DNA of 64,000 nucleotides from Chryseobacterium culicis (GCF_900108365.1 NZ_FNWQ01000002.1:248001-312000), one strand, 5' to 3'; counted from the stretch's first letter, positions 8,453-17,661 are shown. Numbers and translations: made by a program. Notes: a model not told the origin generated them from the letters alone.

Positions 8453-8460
8453 CAAATATA
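8453..8460 (-). promoter_or_regulatory. -7 box (TATATTTG) of the XRE regulator; decides its start
   Basis: A consensus box that ends six bases before the upstream ATG at 8447, leaving no leader for that codon; the ATG at 8432 gains a leader of about 15 nt. Confidence 0.5.
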
Positions 8461-8763
8461 AAGTTTTAAGAGATAAGAATAAAGTTTGCTTTTAAAATAA
8501 ATTATCTTCTAAAATATTCTTGTTTTTGAGTAAAAATTTCTTTTCTCTGGCAGATTTGTCCTGTTGAATAAGTCGTTCTTGTGATCAATCAATAAAAATT
8601 TACACTTCATTCCCGATTACGTACGCACCAAACCCGAAATCCTGCATATAGTATCCTCACTGCTTAACACAAAATTAATCCCCTTAACATTAGGTTTCAG
8701 ATAAGTTAATATTAGATCATTTAGATTTAAAGTCCTATTAACAGAGGAAAAGCTCTAATAAAA
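8461..8763. other. Divergent intergenic region, XRE / PhoX-like
   Basis: AT-rich DNA with no ORF of note, no hairpin terminator and no clear inverted operator. It holds both divergent promoters. Confidence 0.4.
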
Positions 8764-8771
8764 TAGTTTTG
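8764..8771 (+). promoter_or_regulatory. -7 box (TAGTTTTG) of the PhoX-like gene
   Basis: This consensus box overlaps the TTG codon at 8769, which is therefore not the translation start; the ATG at 8796 lies about 25 bp downstream. Confidence 0.5.
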
Positions 8772-8795
8772 CAAGGTCTAATAAATCAAATAAAA

Positions 8796-10949
8796 ATGAA
8801 GAAAAAACTACTAACAGTGGGAGCTTTGGCTATACTGGCCAGTTCTGGCATTCAGGCGCAGACTCTTATATTCGATAAGAGCGCATCATGGAGCTACAAA
8901 GATAACAATCAGGCACAGCCGGCCGGCTGGAATGCCAAAACTTATGATATTTCAACATGGGCAGTAGGAAACGGACCTCTGGGATACGGAGATCCTGTAA
9001 CAACAACTATTAATTCCGGATTAACTACAGCTTATTTCGCTAAAGATTTCACCGTAGACCTTTCAACACTTTCCGATACTATGGAACTTGGAGTAATGAG
9101 GGATGATGGTATCATTGTTTATCTTAACGGAGAGGAAGTGGTAAGGGATAATATGCCTGCCGGTACTGTTACATTCAATACTTTTTCTAGCACAACTATT
9201 GATGGGGCTGCAGAGAATGTATACAATGTTTTTTCCATCCCAAAATCAAAATTTGTAAACGGAGTCAATAGATTTTCTATTGAATTGCATAACAGAAGTA
9301 CTACCAGTTCAGATCTCAGAATAGATGCTTATCTGAAAACAACCGCCAATACCACTACACCGGTAACATGTAACGGAACGCACATCAGCTGCTTTACTTC
9401 TATTGTTCCTACCGCACAGACCAATAAACTGATTATCCCGGCCGAGCATAAATACCAGCTTATCCTAAAAGAGGGGGACAGCTATACAGAAGGTGGAGGA
9501 TTGGTAGGTGGTCAGAATGACTTTACCGGATATGTTGCAAAGGCAGGAAGCAGTACAAACGGGTATCTTTCCGTAAACCATGAAACCAATCCTGGAGGAG
9601 TTACCATGGCGGAAATCAATTATAACGCAACTTCAAAGCTTTGGCAGTTAACAAAATCCAGAGCAGTAAGTTTTTCAGATCCAAGTTTAGTTCAGACGAT
9701 CAGAAACTGTTCAGGAGGAGTTACCCCGTGGGGAACCATTGTGACAGCAGAAGAATCTGTAACTTCCAATGATGTGAATGCAGACGGATACAAAGATTAC
9801 GGCTGGCTGGTAGAAATTGATCCCGCAACAGCTTCGGTTATTTCTAAAAATCCCGACGGTTCCAAAGGAAAACTTTGGCAGATGGGAATCATGAACCATG
9901 AGAACGTAGTTGTTAACAGTGCCGGAACTATCGCTTATTACGGAGAAGACGGAGGAACGCATATGGTATACAAATATGTATTAGATACTCCGAATGATCT
10001 TTCTTCCGGAAATCTTTATGTCCTGAAATTAGATCAAGGATTAACTGCTGCTGGAGATCCGGTAGGAACTACAGCCACATGGGTGCAGGTTCCGAACAAA
10101 ACAAAAGCAGACCAGAACAATACCAATACAAATGCACAGTCAGTAGGAGGAACAAAATTCAACGGAGTAGAAGATGTTGACATCAGTCCGCTGGATGGAA
10201 AAATCTATTTTACAGCCAAAGGATTGGACAGAGTATACCGTCTTCAGGATAACGGAACTACGGCTTCTCAGGTAGAGACCTTCGTAGGTGGAGGTTCTAC
10301 TGTATACTCTTTCAATACAGCTCAGGGAATCAAATCTGAAGCGTGGGGAGATGGAAACGATAACCTTACTTTTGATGAACTTGGAAACCTTTGGGTACTT
10401 CAGGATGGAGGTAAAAACTATATCTGGGTCATTGCTCCGGATCATACACAGGCCAATCCTAAGGTAAGACTATTTGCTTCGATGCCAGCTGGAGCGGAAC
10501 CTACAGGGTTGACATTCACTCCGGATCATAAATTCGGTTTCTTCTCTATTCAGCACCCGGATTCAACAATCTCTACTGACGTTGATGCAACAGGAAATAC
10601 TATTGATTATAAAGGGAAATCCGCAACAATCGTTATTGCCCTTAAAAATAACTTAGGAATTGAAGGAACCTTAGGAACTATAGAAAACAATGCCGCAGAA
10701 AATACAGTAACAGTAGCGCCTAACCCAACATCAGGAATCGTAAAAATCAATTCACCAAAAGGATTGAAAGATATTTCTGTAACCGCTTACAGCATGGACG
10801 GGAAAATTGTTTATACAAAGAAATTCAACGGTACAAATAAAGTACTGGATCTGGATTTCACACCGCAGTTAGAAGGATCCCGTGTTTTAGTATTAAATAT
10901 AGAAGCGGAAGGAGGTTTCCAGAAAACCGTAAAACTTTTAAAGAAATAA
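8796..10949 (+). CDS. PhoX-like (DUF839) phosphatase with T9SS sorting domain
   Basis: A 717-residue secreted protein starting MKKKLLTVGALAILASSGIQAQ (signal peptide). Residues about 25-185 are a beta-sandwich of the kind often placed before phosphoesterase domains (MELGVMRDDGIIVYLNGEEV). Residues about 200-630 match the PhoX/DUF839 propeller: LSVNHETNPGG, NCSGGVTPWGTIVTAEES (N304 onwards), FNGVEDVDISPLDGKIYF and GLTFTPDHKFGFFSIQHP. PhoX enzymes are Ca/Fe-dependent alkaline phosphatases. The last 75 residues (VAPNPTSGIVKI...GFQKTVKLLKK) are a type-A T9SS C-terminal domain, so the product is probably exported by the Por system to the surface. No Pho-box-like site was recognised. Confidence 0.85.
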   Translation: MKKKLLTVGALAILASSGIQAQTLIFDKSASWSYKDNNQAQPAGWNAKTYDISTWAVGNGPLGYGDPVTTTINSGLTTAYFAKDFTVDLSTLSDTMELGVMRDDGIIVYLNGEEVVRDNMPAGTVTFNTFSSTTIDGAAENVYNVFSIPKSKFVNGVNRFSIELHNRSTTSSDLRIDAYLKTTANTTTPVTCNGTHISCFTSIVPTAQTNKLIIPAEHKYQLILKEGDSYTEGGGLVGGQNDFTGYVAKAGSSTNGYLSVNHETNPGGVTMAEINYNATSKLWQLTKSRAVSFSDPSLVQTIRNCSGGVTPWGTIVTAEESVTSNDVNADGYKDYGWLVEIDPATASVISKNPDGSKGKLWQMGIMNHENVVVNSAGTIAYYGEDGGTHMVYKYVLDTPNDLSSGNLYVLKLDQGLTAAGDPVGTTATWVQVPNKTKADQNNTNTNAQSVGGTKFNGVEDVDISPLDGKIYFTAKGLDRVYRLQDNGTTASQVETFVGGGSTVYSFNTAQGIKSEAWGDGNDNLTFDELGNLWVLQDGGKNYIWVIAPDHTQANPKVRLFASMPAGAEPTGLTFTPDHKFGFFSIQHPDSTISTDVDATGNTIDYKGKSATIVIALKNNLGIEGTLGTIENNAAENTVTVAPNPTSGIVKINSPKGLKDISVTAYSMDGKIVYTKKFNGTNKVLDLDFTPQLEGSRVLVLNIEAEGGFQKTVKLLKK

Positions 10950-10965
10950 ATTATTTATAATTCTT

Positions 10966-11000
10966 GTCTGTCGGTGGTTTCGGCTGCCGGCAGACCTTTT
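10966..11000 (+). terminator. Probable terminator between PhoX-like and LRR genes
   Basis: A 9-bp stem with one G-T pair (GTCTGTCGG / CCGGCAGAC) and a 12-nt loop is followed by CTTTTATTTTT and then the LRR start. It may attenuate rather than fully separate the two genes. Confidence 0.55.
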
Positions 11001-11006
11001 ATTTTT

Positions 11007-11906
11007 ATGAAAAAGCTTTTTTTGTTGATTTCAATTCTTACACTTTCTCAGATCAAAGCCCAGATTGATCCGGTAAAGTATCCCACCTTTACCAACATTG
11101 AAGATGCTTTAAAGAGCGAAAAAACAGTGTATAGCATAAGTTTCCGGGAGAAAGGTCTTTTTAATCTCCCTCCACAGATTGTAAAACTGCATTCGTTATT
11201 CTTTTTGAATATCATGGCCAATAAGTTGGAGAAAATGGATCCGGAACTTTTTGCTTTAAAAGAACTGGAAATTTTAAATGTCAACGAAAACAGTATCAAA
11301 TACATTCCGGATGAGGTAGGCAATCTGAAGAAACTGACCACTTTTTCCATGAATCTGAATAGCCTTACCAATATTAATCCCAATGTTGCAAAACTTCAGA
11401 ACCTAAAAGTGGTACATTTTGATGCCAATAACCTGAATACTTTTCCAGAAGCCCTTATGGAAATTCCTGCACTGGAAGAAATTAACCTTCAGGGAAATCA
11501 GATCAGCTTTATTGCAGACAGGCTGGATCAGCTTAAAAATCTGAAATTTCTTAACCTTTCGGATAATCAGATTAATGACCTCGGAAATTTGTCTTTTCCT
11601 GAAAATATAAAATATCTTGAGTTACAGCAGAATGCAATAATCAGACTTCCGGACAATCTTTTCAAATCAAAAAAACTTGAATTTTTGAATGTAAGCGGAA
11701 ACCATATTACAGCAGTTTCGCCCAAAGTAAAGGGGCTGAAAAATATCGTCAGTATGAATCTGGCTCATAATAACATCAAAGATATTCCTGTAGAAATCAA
11801 ACAGCTTAAAAATCTGAAAACATTGATTCTTACAGGAAATCCTATAGAAAAGTCTACCATTGAATATATAAAAACCTTATTGCCGGAAACCCAGATCTAT
11901 TTCTAG
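11007..11906 (+). CDS. Secreted leucine-rich-repeat protein
   Basis: A 299-residue protein. The signal peptide MKKLFLLISILTLSQIKAQ fixes the start at the ATG at 11007 rather than the GTG at 10974, which lies inside the terminator hairpin. Residues about 60-290 form some ten LRRs of 22-23 residues with the pattern LxxLxxLxLxxNxI (LKELEILNVNENSIKYIPDEV, LKNLKFLNLSDNQI, LKNLKTLILTGNPI). There is no sorting domain or anchor, so it may remain periplasmic. LRR proteins bind other proteins; the partner is unknown. It lies 57 bp downstream of the PhoX-like gene with a hairpin between. Confidence 0.82.
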   Translation: MKKLFLLISILTLSQIKAQIDPVKYPTFTNIEDALKSEKTVYSISFREKGLFNLPPQIVKLHSLFFLNIMANKLEKMDPELFALKELEILNVNENSIKYIPDEVGNLKKLTTFSMNLNSLTNINPNVAKLQNLKVVHFDANNLNTFPEALMEIPALEEINLQGNQISFIADRLDQLKNLKFLNLSDNQINDLGNLSFPENIKYLELQQNAIIRLPDNLFKSKKLEFLNVSGNHITAVSPKVKGLKNIVSMNLAHNNIKDIPVEIKQLKNLKTLILTGNPIEKSTIEYIKTLLPETQIYF

Positions 11907-11908
11907 AT

Positions 11909-12232
11909 CTATCCGCCAACACGCTTGGTTTTATATCCCATTTCTTTAAGGATATTCATTATTTTATCACGGTTATCACCCTGGATGATAATCGTTCCAT
12001 CCTTTTCAGAGCCGCCTATACCTAAGGTGGTTTTTATTTTCTTTGAGATTTTTTTTAAATCCTCCTCACTGCCTTCCCAGCCTTCAACAATGGTTACTGG
12101 CTTACCGTTTCTTCCTTTCTTCTCAAATTTGCATACCAATGGCTCCTTCTGCTTGAATTGCTCTTCAGGCATCTCAAAATCCTGCTCTTCATGATCAGGA
12201 AAAAGATTCTTCAGTTGATCTCTTAAATCCAT
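11909..12232 (-). CDS. yciH: SUI1/eIF1-family translation factor, YciH-like
   Basis: A 107-residue cytosolic protein. The SUI1 domain (about residues 35-107) is recognised by RNGKPVTIVEGWEG, the helix EEDLKKISKKIKTTLGIGGSEKDG, and IIIQGDNRDKIMNILKEMGYKTKRVGG. In bacteria YciH resembles eIF1 and may influence start-codon selection; its role is not settled. The stop codons of this gene and the convergent LRR gene are only two bases apart, so their 3' ends overlap as transcripts. Confidence 0.88.
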   Translation of the reverse strand: MDLRDQLKNLFPDHEEQDFEMPEEQFKQKEPLVCKFEKKGRNGKPVTIVEGWEGSEEDLKKISKKIKTTLGIGGSEKDGTIIIQGDNRDKIMNILKEMGYKTKRVGG

Positions 12233-12308
12233 ACGGCAAAATTAAAAAGATTTACGGATTAATTGCATAGACATGACAAATTCATGAAAACTCGGACATA
12301 AGTTTTTA

Positions 12309-12316
12309 TATTTTTG
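12309..12316 (+). promoter_or_regulatory. -7 box (TATTTTTG) of the Zn-peptidase gene
   Basis: A consensus box 33 bp before the ATG at 12349. Confidence 0.45.
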
Positions 12317-12348
12317 ACCGTTAGATAGCATATATTTAAAAAACTAAT

Positions 12349-13278
12349 ATGAAAACCGGATACGTTTTTGCATTTCTTCCTTTAGCTTTTGGTGTTGCCA
12401 AAGCTCAGACAGGATTTTCCACTGATCCATTAAACGCTGTATTTGAAACTAAAGATACAGACCGTTTCTGGAAAGCATTTGATACCATGAACAATTCTAA
12501 ACAAAATCCCTTTACAGATTATATTAAAAATGGATCCCAGGGAGTAAAAGGTTTTATGGAATATAGGATCATTAATGCCGATTCTTTATATGCGACGGTG
12601 AGAAAGAGAAAAGAAGATTATCTTAAGAGCAGGAATGTTTTGGCAGGAATTAGCCAAAAAGAAAGAAGAATCAGAGCTGTTTACAGTGCATTGAAGTATT
12701 GGTATCCGCAAGCCAAATTCCCGCCTATATATTTTGTCTATGGAAGATTCAATACAGGAGGGACGTTTTCTAAAAACGGAATTATGATCGGAACAGAAAC
12801 TCTTCAGAATCTGGAGGGTATGGTAGGACTTGTTTCTCATGAGCTGATTCACTTCCAACAGGATATCAAAGGAACTGATAACCTGTTAAAATATACATTA
12901 AGCGAAGGAAGTGCTGATTTTATCAGCGAATTGGTATCAGGAGAAACCAATAATAGTCCGTTTTATACATATGGAGAGGTAAATTCTGATAAATTATGCA
13001 AAGAATTTGTAACTGCTCTAAAAAAGAATGATCCTATAGATTGGCTTTACGGAACCAGTAAAAAAGATGATCGTCCTAATGATCTTGGCTATTGGATGGG
13101 TTATAAAATTTCTGAGGCCTATTTCAAAAAACAACCGGACAAGCATAAAGCTGTTCAGAATATTTTAAATATTCAGAATCCGATTGTGTTTCTTAAAGAA
13201 AGTGGTTTTTTGGATCAGTACATCAAACAATATGTACAAGAAAATAACATGAGTTTTGAGGACTTTTTTAAAGAATAA
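12349..13278 (+). CDS. Secreted gluzincin-type Zn peptidase (DUF2268-like)
   Basis: A 309-residue protein with signal peptide MKTGYVFAFLPLAFGVAKAQ. The zinc site is H164-E-L-I-H168 (VGLVSHELIHFQQD) with a likely third ligand E186 in LSEGSADFISEL, 17 residues on, the spacing of gluzincins. The general layout (substrate-facing helical N-terminal part, HExxH, Ser-Glu-Gly motif) is like DUF2268/Zn-dependent protease relatives. It acts in the periplasm or outside; the substrate is unknown. It stands alone between convergent yciH and gpmI, with its own promoter. Confidence 0.75.
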   Translation: MKTGYVFAFLPLAFGVAKAQTGFSTDPLNAVFETKDTDRFWKAFDTMNNSKQNPFTDYIKNGSQGVKGFMEYRIINADSLYATVRKRKEDYLKSRNVLAGISQKERRIRAVYSALKYWYPQAKFPPIYFVYGRFNTGGTFSKNGIMIGTETLQNLEGMVGLVSHELIHFQQDIKGTDNLLKYTLSEGSADFISELVSGETNNSPFYTYGEVNSDKLCKEFVTALKKNDPIDWLYGTSKKDDRPNDLGYWMGYKISEAYFKKQPDKHKAVQNILNIQNPIVFLKESGFLDQYIKQYVQENNMSFEDFFKE

Positions 13279-13464
13279 TTTGGTCTGATATGAGCAATTT
13301 AATAATTCTTTTTGTTAGCTCTGTCAAAGTTCAGACTCTTCACAAGATGTGATGCCTACAAATAGAACTCATTTTTATATTATAATTTTAAAAGGAATTG
13401 ATTGGCATAATCAGCAATCAATAAAATTCGAAGCCGCAAATTCTTCTATTCATAGGAAATTAGG

Positions 13465-13472
13465 TAAATTTG
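13465..13472 (+). promoter_or_regulatory. gpmI -7 box (TAAATTTG)
   Basis: A consensus box 20 bp before the gpmI ATG at 13493. Confidence 0.5.
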
Positions 13473-13492
13473 TATAACAAAAGTTTTACAAA

Positions 13493-15034
13493 ATGTCAAA
13501 AAAAGCAATACTGGCCATTCTTGACGGATGGGGATTGGGAACAAACCCTGACGTTTCAGCAATAGATAAAGCAAATACACCATTCATAGACAGCTGCTAC
13601 CAAAAATTTCCACATACCACGCTTGAAGCAAGTGGACTGGCTGTAGGATTACCAGCCGGGCAAATGGGGAATTCTGAAGTAGGACACATGAACCTTGGAG
13701 CCGGAAGAGTAGTATACCAAAACCTGGTAAAACTGAACATGGCCGTTGAAAACGGAACACTGGGTCAGGAAAAAGTAATTCAGGACGCTTTTGATTATGC
13801 CAAAAAAGAAAATAAAAAAGTACATTTTATCGGATTGGTTTCCGATGGAGGTGTACACTCCCATATTAATCACTTAAAAGGACTACTGACAGCTGCAAAA
13901 GAATTTGGTCTGAATGATAACGTTTTTGTTCATGCATTTACTGATGGCAGAGACTGTGATCCGCATTCGGGATTAGGATTTATTGATGAACTTCAGAAGC
14001 ATATGGAAGCCACTACCGGAAAGCTTGCAACAGTAGTAGGAAGATATTATGCAATGGACAGAGATAAAAGATGGGAGCGTGTAAAGCTGGCCTATGGTGC
14101 CCTGGTAGAAGGAATAGGAGAACAGACAACAGATGTTCTGGCTACCATTAAAAGGTATTATGATAATAATGTTACCGATGAATTCCTGAAACCAATCATT
14201 TTAATGAATACTACTGCTACAGGAAATGTAGTACCGGTAGCAAAGATTATTGATAATGATGTGGTAATCTGCTTTAACTTCCGTACAGACAGAGGAAGAG
14301 AAATTACAGAAGTTCTTACTCAGAAGGATTTTCCTGACTTTGGAATGAAAAAACTGAACCTTTATTACATCACGCTCACAAACTATGATAAGACCTTCCA
14401 GAATGTACAGGTTGTTTTTGATGAAAACGTTTTAACGGAAACAATGGGTGAAATCCTCGAAAAAAATGGAAAAACCCAGATCAGAATAGCAGAAACTGAG
14501 AAATATCCGCACGTTACCTTCTTTTTCTCAGGAGGAAGAGAAGAAGAGTTTAACGGTGAAAGGAGATTATTGTGTCCAAGTCCCAAAGATGTTCCTACCT
14601 ATGATCTGAAGCCGGAAATGTCTGCATATGATATTACCAGTGCAATCGTACCGGAACTGGAGCAGGGCACCGCTGATTTTGTCTGCTTAAATTTTGCCAA
14701 TACAGATATGGTAGGGCATACAGGCGTTTTTGAAGCCGCCGTAAAAGCTGCCGAGGTAGTAGATCAGTGCATTGAAAAAGTGGCAACCGCTGCCTATGAA
14801 AACGGATATGCGGTCTTCATTCTTGCCGACCACGGAAATTCAGATGTAATGAAGAATCCTGACGGAACACCGAATACACAGCACTCCACCAACCTGGTTC
14901 CTTTTATTGTGATGGATAAAGACCATACCTGGAATGTAAAACCAGGAAAACTGGGAGATGTTGCCCCTACAATCCTTAAAGTAATGGGCGTTGAAATACC
15001 GGATGCAATGACAGGAGATGTTCTGGTTAATTAA
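13493..15034 (+). CDS. gpmI: 2,3-bisphosphoglycerate-independent phosphoglycerate mutase
   Basis: It interconverts 3- and 2-phosphoglycerate in glycolysis and gluconeogenesis using two Mn ions. The 513-residue length is typical. The alkaline-phosphatase-fold start is AILAILDGWGLG, with the metal aspartate. The phosphoserine nucleophile is S61 in GQMGNSEVGHMNLGAG. Further signatures are AFTDGRDCDPHSG, GRYYAMDRDKRWERV, FNFRTDRGREIT, NFANTDMVGHTGVFEA and ILADHGNSDVM. It is monocistronic with a strong downstream terminator. Confidence 0.97.
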   Translation: MSKKAILAILDGWGLGTNPDVSAIDKANTPFIDSCYQKFPHTTLEASGLAVGLPAGQMGNSEVGHMNLGAGRVVYQNLVKLNMAVENGTLGQEKVIQDAFDYAKKENKKVHFIGLVSDGGVHSHINHLKGLLTAAKEFGLNDNVFVHAFTDGRDCDPHSGLGFIDELQKHMEATTGKLATVVGRYYAMDRDKRWERVKLAYGALVEGIGEQTTDVLATIKRYYDNNVTDEFLKPIILMNTTATGNVVPVAKIIDNDVVICFNFRTDRGREITEVLTQKDFPDFGMKKLNLYYITLTNYDKTFQNVQVVFDENVLTETMGEILEKNGKTQIRIAETEKYPHVTFFFSGGREEEFNGERRLLCPSPKDVPTYDLKPEMSAYDITSAIVPELEQGTADFVCLNFANTDMVGHTGVFEAAVKAAEVVDQCIEKVATAAYENGYAVFILADHGNSDVMKNPDGTPNTQHSTNLVPFIVMDKDHTWNVKPGKLGDVAPTILKVMGVEIPDAMTGDVLVN

Positions 15035-15055
15035 AATTCAATACTATTGTCCAAA

Positions 15056-15090
15056 AAATGCCGTTATACTTTTATAGTGGCATTTTTTTT
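15056..15090 (+). terminator. gpmI terminator
   Basis: A long stem (AAATGCCGTTATA / TATAGTGGCATTT with two G-T pairs, 4-nt loop) is followed by a run of T. Confidence 0.8.
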
Positions 15091-15154
15091 ATGACTTATG
15101 TCAGATAATATATGAGTTGCATACATTATTATGCGCCAAATAATAAATAAATCA

Positions 15155-15162
15155 TATCTTTG
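15155..15162 (+). promoter_or_regulatory. Desaturase -7 box (TATCTTTG); decides its start
   Basis: This consensus box lies inside the frame that is open from the ATG at 15131, so that ATG cannot be in the mRNA; the ATG at 15185 lies 23 bp downstream. Confidence 0.55.
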
Positions 15163-15184
15163 TAAATTAAAACTGAATAGTAAA

Positions 15185-16162
15185 ATGTATCAAAAGCTTG
15201 TAAGGAAAGAAGTAATGGGATTATTGGAAAAGGAAGTAAGTTCTTTTCTTGATAAATTTTTAACGCCAATTGAAAAAATATGGCAGCCTTCCGATTATTT
15301 ACCAGATCCTTCAAGTGATGAATTCAAACATGATTTAGAAGAAATTCAGACTTTTGCCCGCGAAATGCCTTACGATCTTTTTGTAACCCTGATCGGAGAC
15401 TGTATTACAGAAGAAGCACTTCCTTCCTATGAATCTTGGTTAATGGGAGTGGACGGAATTAATCAGGAAGAAAAAGTAGGATGGGCCAACTGGGTAAGAG
15501 CATGGACTGCTGAAGAAAACAGACACGGAGATTTATTAAACAAATATCTTTATCTGTGCGGAAGAGTCAACATGAGAGAAGTGGAAATCACAACCCAATA
15601 TCTTATCAATGACGGTTTTGACTTGGGGACAAGTATGGATCCGTACAGAAACTTCATTTATACAAGCTTCCAGGAAACAGCTACCAATATCTCTCACAGA
15701 AGAGTAGGAACCTTAGCAAAACAGTCCGGAAACGGAAAACTGGCTAAAATGTGCGGGGTAATTGCGGCAGACGAAGCAAGACACGCTAAAGCATACAAGC
15801 ATTTCGTAGCAAAAATCCTTGAAGTAGACCCTTCAGAAATGATTCTGGCATTCGAAGATATGATGCGTAAGAAAATTGTAATGCCTGCCCACTTAATGAG
15901 ACAGTCCGGACAAAAAGCGGGAGAGCTTTGGGGACATTTCTCAGATGCTGCACAAAGATGTATGGTGTACACTGGTCAGGATTATATTAACATTATGAAA
16001 GACCTTTTGGATGAATGGAAAATAGAGCATGTAAAGGGGCTTACAGAAAAAGCAGAAAAAGCTCAGGAATACCTGATGAAGCTTCCTGCAAGACTTCAGA
16101 AAATCACAGACAGGGTTGCTACACCAGATCTTCAGTTCCAGTTTAGCTGGGTAAAAAGTTAA
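15185..16162 (+). CDS. Soluble acyl-ACP desaturase (stearoyl-ACP type)
   Basis: It introduces a cis double bond into acyl-ACP using O2 and reduced ferredoxin. A 325-residue cytosolic diiron protein. The two diiron motifs are E110-E-N-R-H114 and D196-E-A-R-H200, the paired (D/E)ExRH signature of ferritin-like desaturases. Other family features are WTAEENRHGDLLNKYLY and YTSFQETATNISHRR. The N-terminus MYQKLVRKEVMGLLEKEV is chosen because the promoter box covers the upstream ATG. It has its own promoter and terminator. Fatty-acid synthesis is also represented by fabI in this window. The ferredoxin partner is not nearby. Confidence 0.93.
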   Translation: MYQKLVRKEVMGLLEKEVSSFLDKFLTPIEKIWQPSDYLPDPSSDEFKHDLEEIQTFAREMPYDLFVTLIGDCITEEALPSYESWLMGVDGINQEEKVGWANWVRAWTAEENRHGDLLNKYLYLCGRVNMREVEITTQYLINDGFDLGTSMDPYRNFIYTSFQETATNISHRRVGTLAKQSGNGKLAKMCGVIAADEARHAKAYKHFVAKILEVDPSEMILAFEDMMRKKIVMPAHLMRQSGQKAGELWGHFSDAAQRCMVYTGQDYINIMKDLLDEWKIEHVKGLTEKAEKAQEYLMKLPARLQKITDRVATPDLQFQFSWVKS

Positions 16163-16198
16163 TGAGAATCTATAGATTTTTTAAAATATAAAACTAAT

Positions 16199-16230
16199 GA
16201 GTGCCTTTCTTTTCGGCACTCTTTTTTATT
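16199..16230 (+). terminator. Desaturase terminator
   Basis: A perfect 7-bp stem (GAGTGCC / GGCACTC, 9-nt loop) followed by TTTTTTATT. Confidence 0.75.
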
Positions 16231-16233
16231 TCT

Positions 16234-16241
16234 TATCTTTG
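16234..16241 (+). promoter_or_regulatory. -7 box (TATCTTTG) of the HAD-like gene
   Basis: A consensus box immediately after the previous terminator and 22 bp before the ATG at 16263. Confidence 0.5.
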
Positions 16242-16262
16242 CAAAGCTAAAAAAAGAACAAA

Positions 16263-16694
16263 ATGTTAAATAATAAAAAGATTGCTGTTGACTTTGACGG
16301 AACTATTGTAGATGACGCATACCCGGCAATTGGAAAACCAAAAACCTTTGCGTTCGAAACGTTGAAAAGACTTCAGGCTGAAGGTTTCAGACTTATTCTC
16401 TGGACATACAGACACGGAAGAGCATTAGATGAAGCTGTAGAATTCTGCCAGAAAAACGGGATAGAATTTTATGCCGTGAATTCAAGTTTTGAAGGAGAAG
16501 TTTTTGATCCTGAAACCCAATCCAGAAAATTAGATGCAGACTGGTTTATTGATGACAGAAATTTAGGCGGTTTCCCGGGATGGGGTGAGATCTACAACAT
16601 TATTCAGGAAAGAATAGAATTCCGTGTAGAAGGAAAAGAAGTTCTTGCTTATTCAAAACTTAAAAAAGAAAAGAAAAAAGGACTTTTCTGGTAA
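16263..16694 (+). CDS. Small HAD-superfamily hydrolase (BT0820-like)
   Basis: A 143-residue cytosolic protein. Motif I is D10-F-D12-G-T, motif II is the T in LILWTYRHGRALDEAV, and the late acidic motif is WFIDDRNLGG. The short cap-less form with NGIEFYAVNSSFEG matches the BT0820-type phosphatase group of Bacteroidota. The substrate is unknown. The tail is lysine-rich (SKLKKEKKKGLFW). It has its own promoter and no clear terminator before the tandem repeat upstream of map. Confidence 0.78.
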   Translation: MLNNKKIAVDFDGTIVDDAYPAIGKPKTFAFETLKRLQAEGFRLILWTYRHGRALDEAVEFCQKNGIEFYAVNSSFEGEVFDPETQSRKLDADWFIDDRNLGGFPGWGEIYNIIQERIEFRVEGKEVLAYSKLKKEKKKGLFW

Positions 16695-16810
16695 AATATA
16701 GAATGAGAAGCCAGATAGTAGAACGTAGTGGTCTTATATCACATTAAAGCTTCTGTTTTTATCAGAAAGAGTCTGTAGATCGTTATAATTTAGAAATACA
16801 CATCATGCTG

Positions 16811-16845
16811 TAATCTAGCTTCTAACATCTAATATCTAACATCTA
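16811..16845 (+). repeat. Heptamer tandem repeat, unit NNNTCTA x5
   Basis: Five head-to-tail 7-bp units (TAATCTA, GCTTCTA, ACATCTA, ATATCTA, ACATCTA) keep TCTA and vary the other three bases. The array ends six bases before the map start codon, so it is probably in the map leader. Confidence 0.75.
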
Positions 16846-16851
16846 TATACA

Positions 16852-17661
16852 ATGATTCAATTAAAAACAATAGACGAATTGCGTCTGATGAAGGAGAGTG
16901 CCCGACTGGTTTCTAAAACATTGGGAATGCTGGCAAAAGAAATTAAACCGGGAATAACCACTTTATATTTAGATAAACTGGCACATGATTTTATCAAAGA
17001 TCATGGTGCAGAACCTGCATTCTTAGGATACGGAGGGTTTCCGAACTCACTTTGTATTTCTCCTAACGAGCAGGTGGTTCACGGTTTTCCAAACAATGAC
17101 ATCATCAAAGAAGGTGATGTACTGTCAGTTGACTGCGGAGCCATTCTGAATGGTTTTGTAGGAGACCATGCCTACACTTTTGAAATCGGAGAAGTAAAGC
17201 CTGAGGTTAAAAAATTACTGCAGGTTACCAAAGAATCTCTATATAAAGGAATTGAGCAGTGTGTAAGAGGAAAAAGAATAGGAGACATCTCCCATGCCAT
17301 CCAGGCACATTGTGAAAAAGAAGGGTACGGAGTGGTACGAGAGCTTGTAGGACACGGATTGGGTAGAAAAATGCACGAAGATCCACAGGTTCCGAACTAT
17401 GGAAGACAGGGAAGCGGAAAAGTTATTAAAGACGGTCTGGCAATCGCTATTGAACCGATGGTTAATATGGGAACTGAAAAAGTGAAGTTCCATAATGATG
17501 GCTGGACGGTCACCACTTTAGATAATATGCCATCTGCCCACTTCGAGCATGATGTAGCGGTGATCAACGGTAAACCGGTATTGCTCTCAACATTTGAATA
17601 TGTATACGAAGCTCTGGGCATTGTAAGTGACGAAGAAAAGCAGTTCCAACTGGATTTTTAA
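16852..17661 (+). CDS. map: Methionine aminopeptidase type I
   Basis: It removes the initiator methionine from nascent proteins and is essential in most bacteria. The 269-residue protein has the pita-bread fold ligands: D in LSVDCGAILNGFVGDHAYTF (both aspartates), H in ELVGHGLGRKMHEDP, E in AIAIEPMVNMG and E in the C-terminal segment (SAHFEHDVAV). The PNSLCISPNEQVVHG segment holds the substrate-pocket histidine. Its stop codon overlaps the ATG of the methyltransferase gene (TAATG), so the two are translationally coupled. A heptamer repeat occupies the leader. Confidence 0.96.
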   Translation: MIQLKTIDELRLMKESARLVSKTLGMLAKEIKPGITTLYLDKLAHDFIKDHGAEPAFLGYGGFPNSLCISPNEQVVHGFPNNDIIKEGDVLSVDCGAILNGFVGDHAYTFEIGEVKPEVKKLLQVTKESLYKGIEQCVRGKRIGDISHAIQAHCEKEGYGVVRELVGHGLGRKMHEDPQVPNYGRQGSGKVIKDGLAIAIEPMVNMGTEKVKFHNDGWTVTTLDNMPSAHFEHDVAVINGKPVLLSTFEYVYEALGIVSDEEKQFQLDF

